From NCBI GenBank assembly GCA_001464695.1, contig LNDQ01000091.1, forward strand, positions 1 to 64,000: 64,000 bases of DNA. The letters run 5' to 3'. This document shows, piece after piece, positions 33,987-41,958 of this stretch; position 1 is the first letter of the stretch, and every line of letters begins with the position of its first letter. A model generated the notes under the pieces. The model was given only the letters and a program-made list of their open reading frames with translations. It was not told the origin of the DNA and did not search any database. Position numbers and translations under genes: made by a program. Source of the stretch: Betaproteobacteria bacterium Ga0077523. GTDB taxonomy: Bacteria > Pseudomonadota > Gammaproteobacteria > Burkholderiales > Ga0077523.

Positions 33987-34748
33987 ATGGATCTCGAACT
34001 CAAGGGCCTGCGCGCGCTCGTGACCGGGGGCACCAAGGGCATCGGTCGCGGTATCGCCGATACGCTGGCGGCCGAGGGCGCGGACGTCGCCATCTGCGCC
34101 CGCAATGCTGGCGAAGTGACTGCGGCCGTGAAGGCGCTGAGCGCGACCGGGGTTCGAAGCTTCGGGAAAGCCCTCGACGTCGCCGATGCCGCAGCCCTCA
34201 AGACCTGGGTGGACGAGTCCGCTGCCGCGCTCGGCGGCATCGACATCATCGTCGCCAACGTCAGCGCTCTCGCGCTCGACAACGACGAGGCCGCGTGGAG
34301 GATCGGCTTCGACGTCGACCTGATGGGCACCGTACGTCTCGTCGATGCAGCCCTGCCCTATCTCGAGAAGAGTTCCCGGCCCGCCATCGTCACCATCGCC
34401 AGCATCTCGGCGCGCGACATCGATTTCACCGCCGGTCCATACGGGGCCTTCAAGGCCGCGATCGTGCACTACACCCATGGCCTTGCGTTCCGCCTTGGCG
34501 CGAAACGCATTCGCGCCAACTCCGTTTCACCGGGCGACACCTACTTCGAAGGCGGTGTGTGGGAGAAGATCCGCGCGGAAGATCCGAAGACCTACGAAGC
34601 TTCCATCACTGCCTGCCCGCTCGGTCGCATGGGCACGCCGCTCGAGATGGGCAAGGCCGTGGCGTTTCTGGCGAGCCCGGCCGCAAGTTTCGTCAACGGC
34701 GCGAATCTGGTGGTGGACGGGGCGCTCACGAGCGGCGTGCAGTTGTAG
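33987..34748 (+). CDS. Short-chain dehydrogenase in the Rieske operon
   Basis: A 253-residue SDR with TGGTKGIG (13-20), catalytic Ser near 139-141, Tyr152 and Lys156 (PYGAFK). The usual NNAG is replaced by ANVSA (residues 90-94), as in some specialised catabolic SDRs. It follows the reductase by 12 bp and closes the operon. A reasonable inference is oxidation of the hydroxylated product of the Rieske oxygenase, but the substrate is unknown. No beta (small) subunit of the oxygenase lies in the operon, so the oxygenase is probably an alpha-only trimer. Confidence 0.88.
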   Translation: MDLELKGLRALVTGGTKGIGRGIADTLAAEGADVAICARNAGEVTAAVKALSATGVRSFGKALDVADAAALKTWVDESAAALGGIDIIVANVSALALDNDEAAWRIGFDVDLMGTVRLVDAALPYLEKSSRPAIVTIASISARDIDFTAGPYGAFKAAIVHYTHGLAFRLGAKRIRANSVSPGDTYFEGGVWEKIRAEDPKTYEASITACPLGRMGTPLEMGKAVAFLASPAASFVNGANLVVDGALTSGVQL

Positions 34749-34813
34749 CATCCGCGCGAGGCACATTCCGCTGACCGTGGCAACGTACTTGTTCCCACTG
34801 GAAGAACCGACAC

Positions 34814-35380
34814 ATGGCACCGCCCCGCCGCACCGCTGCTGCGGCCGGCTCATCGACGGCTGTGATCCTGCGACCCGCCGTGCCGGCCGACGTCGCGTTG
34901 CTGCGCCACTGGGACACCCAGCCGCACGTCCTGGCGTCCGACCCCAACGATGACTGGGAGTGGGAAACGGAGCTCGGTCAGTCGCCCGACTGGCGCGAGC
35001 AGTTCATCGCCGAAGTCGGTGCCCGTGCCGTCGGCTTCGTGCAGATCATCGATCCGGCACGCGAGGACAGTCACTACTGGGGCGACGTCCCGCCGGATCT
35101 GCGAGCGGTCGATCTGTGGATCGGCGAAGCGGACGACCTGGGCCAGGGCTACGGCTCGCAGATGATGCAGCTGGCACTCGATCGCTGCTTCGCGGTGCCC
35201 ACGGTGACGGCCGTTCTGATCGATCCGCTGGCGAGCAACGTCCGAGCGCATCGGTTCTACGAGCGGTTCGAGTTTCGCTTGCTCGAGCGCCGCCGCTTCG
35301 GCACGGACGAGTGTTTCGTCTACCGCCTGGATCGTGCCGGCTGGTTGACGCGGCAAAGCGCCCAACCGGGTCGGCGCTGA
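34814..35380 (+). CDS. GNAT acetyltransferase, AAC(6')-like
   Basis: A 188-residue GNAT-fold enzyme with acetyl-CoA-binding motif A (LGQGYGSQMMQLAL) and an N-terminal VILRPAVPADVALLRHWDTQ. The latter resembles the aminoglycoside 6'-N-acetyltransferase / RimJ-like subgroup. Substrate is uncertain: it may acetylate an aminoglycoside, a ribosomal protein or a siderophore. Family resemblance alone does not show resistance. The N-terminal roughly 15 residues before VILRP are low-complexity, so the start could lie slightly downstream. Convergent with the ABM gene, 22 bp between stops. Confidence 0.8.
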   Translation: MAPPRRTAAAAGSSTAVILRPAVPADVALLRHWDTQPHVLASDPNDDWEWETELGQSPDWREQFIAEVGARAVGFVQIIDPAREDSHYWGDVPPDLRAVDLWIGEADDLGQGYGSQMMQLALDRCFAVPTVTAVLIDPLASNVRAHRFYERFEFRLLERRRFGTDECFVYRLDRAGWLTRQSAQPGRR

Positions 35381-35402
35381 GTCGCCTCCGGCTCCGGCCT
35401 CG

Positions 35403-35747
35403 CTACCCGTGCAGCGCGACCGAATCATCCGGCGCTTCGCGACGATCGTTCATGCCGTAGTCGCGAATGACGCTGGCGACGCGCAAACGATAGTCGGCGA
35501 AGATCGACTTGCGACTCATGCCCTGGACGCGCCGATGCTCCTCGAGATTGCGCCACTGGTGCACAGCCTCCTCGTCGCGCCAGAAGGACATGGACAGGAT
35601 CTTGCCCGGTTGCGTCAGGCTCTCGAAGCGCTCGATCGAGATGAACCCGTCGACCTGGGCAAGCAGCGGGCGCAGATGCGCCGCGGAATCCAGATACGCA
35701 TGGCGCCGATCGGGCTGCGGCAACGACTCGAAGATGACGACGATCAC
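35403..35747 (-). CDS. Antibiotic biosynthesis monooxygenase (ABM) domain protein
   Basis: A 114-residue dimeric alpha-beta barrel protein. Pattern: IVVIFESLPQ..., LRPLLAQVDGFISIERFESL, KILSMSFWRDEEAVHQWRN and FADYRLRVASVIRDYG, typical of a conserved ABM subgroup. These proteins often detoxify or modify small quinone-like molecules or degrade haem; no reaction is assigned here. The start is a GTG at 35747 with GGAG 9 nt upstream; a longer frame upstream overlaps the divergent DUF3565 gene and is rejected. Confidence 0.85.
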   Translation of the reverse strand: MIVVIFESLPQPDRRHAYLDSAAHLRPLLAQVDGFISIERFESLTQPGKILSMSFWRDEEAVHQWRNLEEHRRVQGMSRKSIFADYRLRVASVIRDYGMNDRREAPDDSVALHG

Positions 35748-35810
35748 GTTCTGACTCCGGATGCATGGAGGGCGGTACGATACCGCAGGATCTCCCGATC
35801 GAGACGACTC

Positions 35811-36014
35811 ATGGACCGGCGCATCGTCGGGTTTCACCAGGATGACGAACTGCATTGGGTCGCAGAGCTGGAATGCGGCCACGGACAGCACGTCCGTCAC
35901 GATCCGCCATGGATCAGTCGCCCCTGGGTCACCAGCGCCAAGGGCCGCCAGGCCATGCTGGGGCGGGTGCTGGCCTGCAAACGGTGCGACGACCCGCCAA
36001 CCCCGGACGAGTGA
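35811..36014 (+). CDS. DUF3565 small protein
   Basis: A 67-residue protein of DUF3565: MDRRIVGFHQDDELHWVAEL, ECGHGQHVRH, PPWISRPWVTS and CKRCDD. The Cys and His residues (ECGHGQH...CKRCD) could bind a metal. Function unknown. It is divergent from the ABM gene with 63 bp between the starts, and is followed by a VOC gene in the same direction. Confidence 0.88.
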   Translation: MDRRIVGFHQDDELHWVAELECGHGQHVRHDPPWISRPWVTSAKGRQAMLGRVLACKRCDDPPTPDE

Positions 36015-36057
36015 CCGGTTTCTTGCGACAATGGACCATCCGATCGCAGGAACTCCC

Positions 36058-36480
36058 ATGGCCGCGCTGCACCCGTTCCACCTCGCCTTCCCCGTCACGT
36101 CCCTCGACCAGGCCCGCACCTTCTATGGCGGGTTGCTGGGCTGTCCTGAAGGGCGCTCGTCGGATGAATGGGTGGATTTCGACCTATACGGCCACCAGAT
36201 CGTCGCGCACCTGTCGCCCGATGAAGCGGGCCACCGGCAGACCAACGCGGTGGATGGTGACAACGTGCCGGTACGTCACTTCGGCGTGGTGCTGTCGATG
36301 CAGGAATGGGACACCCTGGCGGCGAAGCTCAAAGCCGCGCACACGCGGTTCGTCATCGAGCCGCACATCCGCTTCAAGGGGCAGGTGGGCGAGCAGGCCA
36401 CCATGTTCTTTCTCGATCCATGCGGCAATGCGCTCGAGTTCAAGGCGTTCGCCGATCCCTCGAAGCTGTTCGCGAAATAG
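36058..36480 (+). CDS. VOC-family (glyoxalase/dioxygenase-fold) protein
   Basis: A 140-residue VOC protein with candidate metal ligands in PFHLAFPV (first His), VRHFGVVL (second His) and FFLDPCGNALEFKAF (Glu). Such enzymes are glyoxalases, isomerases, extradiol-type dioxygenases or thiol transferases; substrate unknown. The ATG at 36058 with AGGA upstream is preferred; one at 36031 would add nine residues. The next gene starts 5 bp after its stop. Confidence 0.85.
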   Translation: MAALHPFHLAFPVTSLDQARTFYGGLLGCPEGRSSDEWVDFDLYGHQIVAHLSPDEAGHRQTNAVDGDNVPVRHFGVVLSMQEWDTLAAKLKAAHTRFVIEPHIRFKGQVGEQATMFFLDPCGNALEFKAFADPSKLFAK

Positions 36481-36485
36481 CACGC

Positions 36486-37049
36486 ATGGCCTCTGACGTC
36501 GGACACACGCGCGCAATCCTGATCGCCGTCGCGACGCTCCTGATCGCACTGGCATCCGGCCCCTCGCTCGCCGCCGATGCGGATGCGATCGCTTCCGCCG
36601 ACCCGACGTCGATGGCCGTCCCGTCAAACCTGCTCGCGGAGCTGGAGACGTTCCTGCGCCAGCGCAGGATTGCCACCGAGAATCTGACAGCCGACCAGAT
36701 GGTCGCGGTGATGATCGACTGGTATCGCTTCGCTTCCGCCCGCGCGGTCGACGGAAATGCGGTGAGCGACACGTTGCAGTACCGCTACGGCGGCTGGTCC
36801 GAAGGCTGCGCGACCGGCTTCAAGCTGAGCCTGCTGCGCCGGGCAGGCGCAGGCGCCGACCGCGTCGCGGGCATCACGCTCCTGTTCGAACCGAGCAGCA
36901 AGTCGGAGATTGCCGCATTCTCGACCACGTCGGCGGACTGGCCTTCCATCGATAGTTTCCTGGAGGCGGTCCAGAGTTCACCGGCGTTTCGCCAGTTCGC
37001 TTCCGCCAAGCCCATGGGGGTCATGCTGGAGCGCGGCGGGCTGCGGTAG
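36486..37049 (+). CDS. Exported protein of unknown function
   Basis: A 187-residue exported protein with a signal peptide ending near ALASGPSLAA-D (about residue 30), then a mostly helical domain. Recognisable stretches are LLAELETFLRQRRIATENLT and MIDWYRFASARAVDG, and a C-terminal beta part. One cysteine (GCATGFKLSLL). No family recognised. It follows the VOC gene by 5 bp and is probably translated from the same message. Confidence 0.7.
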   Translation: MASDVGHTRAILIAVATLLIALASGPSLAADADAIASADPTSMAVPSNLLAELETFLRQRRIATENLTADQMVAVMIDWYRFASARAVDGNAVSDTLQYRYGGWSEGCATGFKLSLLRRAGAGADRVAGITLLFEPSSKSEIAAFSTTSADWPSIDSFLEAVQSSPAFRQFASAKPMGVMLERGGLR

Positions 37050-37068
37050 GCGCGCCAGACAACAACCG

Positions 37069-37195
37069 CCCCCATCCCAGCCTTCCCCCACCGAAGGTGG
37101 GGGAAGGAGCCTAGACTCCCTCCCCCGGCAAAGCCGGGAGAGGGCGCAGTACACCCCTTCCCCCGCGATATGCGGGGGAAGGTTGGGATGGGGCC
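37069..37195. repeat. Intergenic palindromic element, locus 7 (three hairpins)
   Basis: Three C-run/G-run hairpins in a row inside the outer arms: stems around loops at about 37094, 37129 and 37171. The rest of the gap 37050-37302 holds no recognisable gene. Confidence 0.85.
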
Positions 37196-37302
37196 TCCAT
37201 CTGCGACGACGCCCCGCTGCAGCAACGAAGCGCTGGCGGGTGACAGCAGTGAGAACCCACGCCAAACCTACGACACGGTCGTGACGCCGCCCCAACCCTA
37301 CT

Positions 37303-38283
37303 TCACGAAAATCCCGCCACCGGGTGCGGCACATAGGGCTCTTCCAGAGCAGTGACTTCCTCGGCAGTCAATTCGACCGCCATCGCCTTCACGGCGTCCT
37401 CGATATGCCGGATCTTGGTGGCGCCGACGATCGGCGCCGTGATCCCCGGCTTCTGCAGCAACCACGCGAGTGCGATCTGTGCCATGGGCACACCGCGCTT
37501 GCCGGCAACTTCTGCAACGCGATTCACCACACGGCTGTCAGCGTCGTCGAAACCCTTGTACAGCTTCTTGCCGAATTCGTCGGTCTCGGTGCGCGCCGTG
37601 GCTTCGCCCCAGGGCCGTGTCAGCTTGCCGCGTGCCAGCGGGCTCCATGGCAGCACGCCGATGCCTTCCGCGCGGCACAAGGGCAGCATCTCGCGCTCCT
37701 CCTCGCGATGCATCAAATTGACGTGGTTCTGCATGGTCACGAAACGCGTCCAGCCGTGCCGCGCGGAGGTGTGGAGCATGGTCGCGAACTGCCAGGCGTA
37801 CATGGACGAGGCCCCGATGTAACGCGCCTTGCCGGTCTTGACCACGTCTTGCAGCGCCTCGAGCGTTTCCTCGATGGGCACAGTCGGGTCGAAACGGTGG
37901 ATCTGGTACAGGTCGACGTAGTCGGTGCCGAGGCGGCGCAGGCTGTGGTCGATCTCGGCCAGGATGGCCCGCCGCGACAACCCCTGCCCGTTCGGACCCG
38001 GACGCATGCGACCGTGGACCTTGGTCGCGATCACCACTTCCTCGCGCTTCGCAAGATCCTTGAGCGCCCGCCCGACGATCTCTTCGCTGGTGCCGTCGGA
38101 GTAGACGTTGGCGGTATCGAAGAAGTTGATGCCGGCCTCGAGCGCCTGCTTGATGAAGGGGCGGCTGTCCTCTTCCTTCAGGGTCCAGGGGTGCGGCCCG
38201 CGATCCGGGATGCCATAGCTCATGCAGCCCAGGCAGATCCGGGAGACCTCCAGTCCGGTCGAACCGAGTTTCACGTACTCCAT
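37303..38283 (-). CDS. Aldo/keto reductase
   Basis: A 326-residue AKR of the AKR11/13-like group. Catalytic residues sit in FFDTANVYSDG (Asp, Tyr), VVIATKVHG (Lys) and YQIHRFD (His). The cofactor region GITAPIVGATKIRHIEDAV is typical for NADPH binding. Length is standard. It would reduce aldehydes or ketones with NADPH; substrate unknown. Alone on the minus strand, divergent from an OYE-like gene. Confidence 0.9.
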   Translation of the reverse strand: MEYVKLGSTGLEVSRICLGCMSYGIPDRGPHPWTLKEEDSRPFIKQALEAGINFFDTANVYSDGTSEEIVGRALKDLAKREEVVIATKVHGRMRPGPNGQGLSRRAILAEIDHSLRRLGTDYVDLYQIHRFDPTVPIEETLEALQDVVKTGKARYIGASSMYAWQFATMLHTSARHGWTRFVTMQNHVNLMHREEEREMLPLCRAEGIGVLPWSPLARGKLTRPWGEATARTETDEFGKKLYKGFDDADSRVVNRVAEVAGKRGVPMAQIALAWLLQKPGITAPIVGATKIRHIEDAVKAMAVELTAEEVTALEEPYVPHPVAGFS

Positions 38284-38471
38284 TGCTGCTCCTTCGGTGA
38301 GTGCTGCAGGATCGCTACTTTAGATCAACGCATTCTCGATCCGCACCGTGTTCGTGACGCACTGAGATTTCGCCGCGCGCTGCGAAGTTGCGGCGCCCCG
38401 CGCATCGGCTTACCCTCTTGCTCACGCCGGTCTCGGGGGGCCGAAGTTCCATCCATCGCCAGGGGGTCACC

Positions 38472-39725
38472 ATGGCTGCTGGTAGCGCAGGCCTCTTTAC
38501 GCCCATCCGCATCGGCACGCTCGAGCTGCCGGGACGCCTCTTCAAGACCGCCACGGCGGAGACGCGGGCCACCAACGACGGATTCATCACCCAGGATGTG
38601 ATCGACTTCTACCTGCCGATCGCCCGGGGCGGTGCGCCGCTCATCATTACCGGCAACATCTACATCAGCCTCGAGGCGAAATCGGCGCCGCGCCAAGTGG
38701 GCGCGGATCACGACGACAAGATCCCGGGTCTCACGCGGCTAGTGGACGCCGTCCACGCGCATGGAGCGAAGTTCATCGCGCAGCTCAATCATTGCGGCCG
38801 CCAGCTGGTGCCTCGCTTCGTCGGCTCGCCGGGCGCCGTGTCCGCGTCGGAGGTGAAGGAGCTCATGACCGGCACGCGCCCGCGCGCGCTGACCACCGCA
38901 GAGATCCAGCGCATCGTGGGGGAGTTTGCCGCTGCCGCCGAGCGCTGCAAGCGTGCCGGTTTCGACGGCGTGCAGATGCATTCTGCCAACGGCTATCTGC
39001 TGAGCCAGTTCCTCACGCCGTACACCAACCGCCGCACGGACGGATACGGCGGCTCGCTGGAGCAACGCACGCGTTTTTGCCGCGAAGTGCTGCGCGCCAT
39101 CCGCGCACGCGTAGGGCCCGATTTTCCGATCATCATGAAGATGAACGGCTCCGATCAACTGGTGCTGCGCGACGGTTTGAAGACCGCGGAACTGGTGGAG
39201 GTGGCCGCGATCATGGAGCGCGAAGGGGTGGACGCGGTGGAGATCACCGTCGGGCACTACGAATCCGGTTTCTGCATGGCGCGAGGCCGATTCCAGATGT
39301 GCATGCGGAACATGGTCGACGGCGCGCTCAACTTCGTGCCGCCGATGCGGCGCTGGCTCTTCCGCACGTTCCGGCCGCTCATCGCTCTTGGTGCCAATCT
39401 GCTGTGGAGTCCGTACGAGGGCTTCAATCTCGATTACGCGCGCCGGTTCAAACAGCGTCTGAAGATCCCGGTCATCTGTGTGGGCGGGTTCCGCTCGCGA
39501 GTGGCCATGGAGGAAGCCCTCGCACAGGGCAGTTGTGACGCCGTTTCCGCAGGGCGGGCGTTCATCGCCGATCCCTATCTCTATCGCCATCTGCGCGACG
39601 GCGTGCCAGGGCCACGCTGCGTGGAGTGCAATGCGTGCATCGGCCACCTCGGATCGCAACCGGTCGAGTGCTATCACCCGATGGTGAGAATGGAGAAGGA
39701 CGCGATGCTCGCGCGGGAGGGGTGA
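38472..39725 (+). CDS. NADH:flavin oxidoreductase, Old Yellow Enzyme family
   Basis: A 417-residue FMN-dependent TIM-barrel enzyme with KTATAETRATND, AQLNHCGRQLVPR and SANGYLLSQFLTPYTNRRTD. It ends in GPRCVECNACIG, which recalls the start of the 4Fe-4S site of larger 2,4-dienoyl-CoA reductase relatives, but the second domain of those enzymes is absent. It probably reduces activated alkenes or enoates. The ATG at 38472 has AGGGGGT upstream. Divergent from the aldo/keto reductase. Confidence 0.88.
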   Translation: MAAGSAGLFTPIRIGTLELPGRLFKTATAETRATNDGFITQDVIDFYLPIARGGAPLIITGNIYISLEAKSAPRQVGADHDDKIPGLTRLVDAVHAHGAKFIAQLNHCGRQLVPRFVGSPGAVSASEVKELMTGTRPRALTTAEIQRIVGEFAAAAERCKRAGFDGVQMHSANGYLLSQFLTPYTNRRTDGYGGSLEQRTRFCREVLRAIRARVGPDFPIIMKMNGSDQLVLRDGLKTAELVEVAAIMEREGVDAVEITVGHYESGFCMARGRFQMCMRNMVDGALNFVPPMRRWLFRTFRPLIALGANLLWSPYEGFNLDYARRFKQRLKIPVICVGGFRSRVAMEEALAQGSCDAVSAGRAFIADPYLYRHLRDGVPGPRCVECNACIGHLGSQPVECYHPMVRMEKDAMLAREG

Positions 39726-39737
39726 GGGGATATCGCT

Positions 39738-39865
39738 GGCCCCCATCCCGACCTTCCCCCGGCAAAGCCGGGGGAAGGAGCTGTAAACACCTCCCCGACT
39801 CGGTCGGGGAGGAAGCCGTACGCCCCTTCCCCCGCCAACGGTGGGGGAAGGCTGGGATGGGGGCG
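39738..39865. repeat. Intergenic palindromic element, locus 8
   Basis: Three hairpins between outer arms GCCCCCATCCCGACC and GGCTGGGATGGGGGC, filling the 142-bp gap between two convergent genes (OYE-like and clsB). Confidence 0.85.
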
Positions 39866-39867
39866 AG

Positions 39868-41034
39868 CTACCGCCCCTCGAGCCGCGACGTACCGATAAG
39901 CCCCGCCGCAATGCGCCCCACGGCGATGGCCGTCCACGACAGCAACCGATCGAACCACGGACGCCTGGCGAGCGACTCGGTCACGACGGGTTCGGCACCC
40001 TTCACCATGGCTGTTTCGAGTATCGACTGCAATTCGGCTGCGAAGCGCGAATCATCGACAACCACGTTGGCCTCGCGCGCCATCAGCAAACTCAAGGGGT
40101 CGATGTTCGAGGAACCGACGGTGGCCCAGTGCCCATCGATCACGGCGACCTTCGCGTGCAGCCACGTGGCGGTGTAGTCGTGCACCTCCATGCCGGCCGC
40201 CAGCAGGCGACCGTGCAAGGCGCGAATCGCGTAGTGCACCCAGAAGTACTCGCGCTTGCCTTGCAGCAGCAGCCGCACTTTCACGCCCCGTTGCGCTGCC
40301 ACGCGCAGTTCGCGGCGGAACCGCCGGCCCGGAAGGAAGTACGCATTGGCGATGAGGATCTCGCGCTGGGCAGCTTCGATCGCTTCCAGATAGGCATCTT
40401 CGATTGTCCGGCGATTGCGCAGATTGTCGCGGACCAGGAATGCCGCACGCTGGCCCCCGGGATAGGCGGGCGGCGGCGGGCAGGCGTCCATGCGCGGCCC
40501 CACGCGCCGGCCGACCCGCGTCCACTCGACCAGCTTCCAGAGTCGACGCATCGCGGCGTGCATGTCGGTGACGATCGGACCTTCCACACGGACCGCAAAA
40601 TCGAACCGCGGCGCGCCTTCGCCGGTTCCGTCGCGATCGTCGAGGATGTTGATGCCACCGCAGAAACCGATGCGCCGGTCGACGACGACGAGCTTTCGAT
40701 GCATGCGCCGCAGTCGGTTGCGGCGGAACCGGCCCTTCGCAAGCTCGGGGCGGAAGACCAGGATCGACACCTTGTCTGCTTCGAGAATGTCGCGTAGCGG
40801 CTGCACGAGGTTCGACGCACCGAACCCATCCACCAGCAGTCGCACCGCCACACCTCGGCGCGCAGCGCGGGCGAGGCATTCAGCGATGCGCTGCCCCGTG
40901 AGATCGTTCTCGAAAATGTAGGTTTCGAGGTGAACTTCTTCGCGGGCCGCGTCGATGGCCGCTTCGAGCGCGGGGAAGTACTCGTCGCCGGTGGTCAGCA
41001 GCGTGATGCGGTTGCCTTCGACCCACTGCGTCAT
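39868..41034 (-). CDS. clsB: Cardiolipin synthase B (phospholipase D family)
   Basis: A 388-residue PLD-family enzyme with two HKD motifs: MHRKLVVVDRRIGFCGG and LHAKVAVIDGHWATVGSSN. It condenses phosphatidylglycerol with another phospholipid or alcohol to make cardiolipin-type lipids at the inner membrane. The start overlaps the stop of the preceding endonuclease/exonuclease/phosphatase gene by 4 nt (ATGA), so they are translationally coupled. In E. coli clsB is likewise coupled to ybhP, a protein of this type. Confidence 0.92.
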   Translation of the reverse strand: MTQWVEGNRITLLTTGDEYFPALEAAIDAAREEVHLETYIFENDLTGQRIAECLARAARRGVAVRLLVDGFGASNLVQPLRDILEADKVSILVFRPELAKGRFRRNRLRRMHRKLVVVDRRIGFCGGINILDDRDGTGEGAPRFDFAVRVEGPIVTDMHAAMRRLWKLVEWTRVGRRVGPRMDACPPPPAYPGGQRAAFLVRDNLRNRRTIEDAYLEAIEAAQREILIANAYFLPGRRFRRELRVAAQRGVKVRLLLQGKREYFWVHYAIRALHGRLLAAGMEVHDYTATWLHAKVAVIDGHWATVGSSNIDPLSLLMAREANVVVDDSRFAAELQSILETAMVKGAEPVVTESLARRPWFDRLLSWTAIAVGRIAAGLIGTSRLEGR

Positions 41035-41780
41035 GCTTTGGTGAGCAGAGCCGAGAGACAGACGTGATCGGACAGCTTGGAGAACGACCGGCCGCGGTGT
41101 GCGTGCGCGATCTTCACGCGGAAGCCTCGGACGTAGATGCGATCGAGGTTCAGGATCGGCATGCGCGCCGGGTAACTCGCTGCCGGCCGACCATGCACCG
41201 CCTCGAACACCTCGGCCAGCTTGAGGTCGTGGGCGAGCCGATGACCGGCACGCCGTGTCCAGTCATTGAAATCGCCGGCCACGACCAGCGGCGCGCCCGG
41301 TGGCACCAGGCGATCGATGCGCTCCTTGAGACGTTCGACCTGGCGATGGCGCCACACGGCAAACAGACCCAGGTGCACGTTGATGCAATGCAATCGCTGC
41401 GACCAGCCGGGCACCTCGATCTCGCAGTGAAGCAGGCCGCGGCGCTCGAGCGTCGACATCGAGATGTCCTCGTTGTCCCAGTTGGCGATCGGAAACTTGG
41501 AGAGGATCGCGTTGCCGTGATGGCCGTGATCGTAGACCGCGTTGCGGCCGTACGCGAATTCCGGCCACAGCGTATCGGCGAGGAACTCGTATTGAGGAGC
41601 GGCAGGCCAATTGGCATGGCGCGCCGCGTGGTGCATGTGGAGCCCCTGCACTTCCTGCAGGAACACGAGGTCGGCACCAACCGCATGCAGCTTCTCGCGC
41701 AAGTCGTGCACGGTGAGCTGCCGCTGGAACTGCGAGAAGCCCTTGTGGATGTTGAAGGTGACGACGTGGAGGGTTTCCAT
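41031..41780 (-). CDS. Endonuclease/exonuclease/phosphatase family protein (YbhP-like)
   Basis: A 249-residue EEP-fold hydrolase: VVTFNIHKGF, LVFLQEVQG, INVHLGLF, VVAGDFNDW and the C-terminal LSDHVCLSA supply all the metal and phosphate-binding residues. Likely a phosphodiesterase or phosphatase acting with clsB, to which it is coupled by a 4-nt overlap; the E. coli ybhP-clsB pair has the same layout. Substrate unknown. Confidence 0.88.
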   Translation of the reverse strand: METLHVVTFNIHKGFSQFQRQLTVHDLREKLHAVGADLVFLQEVQGLHMHHAARHANWPAAPQYEFLADTLWPEFAYGRNAVYDHGHHGNAILSKFPIANWDNEDISMSTLERRGLLHCEIEVPGWSQRLHCINVHLGLFAVWRHRQVERLKERIDRLVPPGAPLVVAGDFNDWTRRAGHRLAHDLKLAEVFEAVHGRPAASYPARMPILNLDRIYVRGFRVKIAHAHRGRSFSKLSDHVCLSALLTKA

Positions 41781-41830
41781 GCGTCAGTTGTCGCGGAAAG
41801 CCAAGCGGAGGAAAGCTAGCTAGCGCTGCA

Positions 41831-41935
41831 TCACGGCTGGAACTCGAAGTACCGCTCCAGGAGGTTCGAGTCATCGAAATGCCGCGCGGACACGGTGGCG
41901 CGTAGCGCCTGGTGCGGGCAGCGCGGCAGAGGCAT
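41831..41935 (-). pseudogene. Duplicated tail of the lipoprotein gene
   Basis: A 34-codon reading frame whose last 18 codons repeat exactly the C-terminus of the gene at 41959-43398 (RHFDDSNLLERYFEFQP). The preceding residues show weak similarity (LRATVSA versus HATAFVGR). The identical nucleotide block is 56 bp long (41828-41883 and 41956-42011, 128 bp apart). It looks like the leftover 3' end of a duplicated or deleted paralogue rather than a gene. Confidence 0.7.
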
Positions 41936-41958
41936 TTCGATGGCAAGTGCTCGCAGCA

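Noticed and set aside
31824-34478. 884-codon open frame on the minus strand opposite the Rieske operon
   Set aside because: It is antisense to three well-recognised genes, has no recognisable domain, and reflects the codon bias of GC-rich DNA.
41831-41935. 34-residue small protein MPLPRCPHQALRATVSARHF...
   Set aside because: Its C-terminus is an exact duplicate of the neighbouring gene's tail, and there is no ribosome site, so it is better explained as a remnant.
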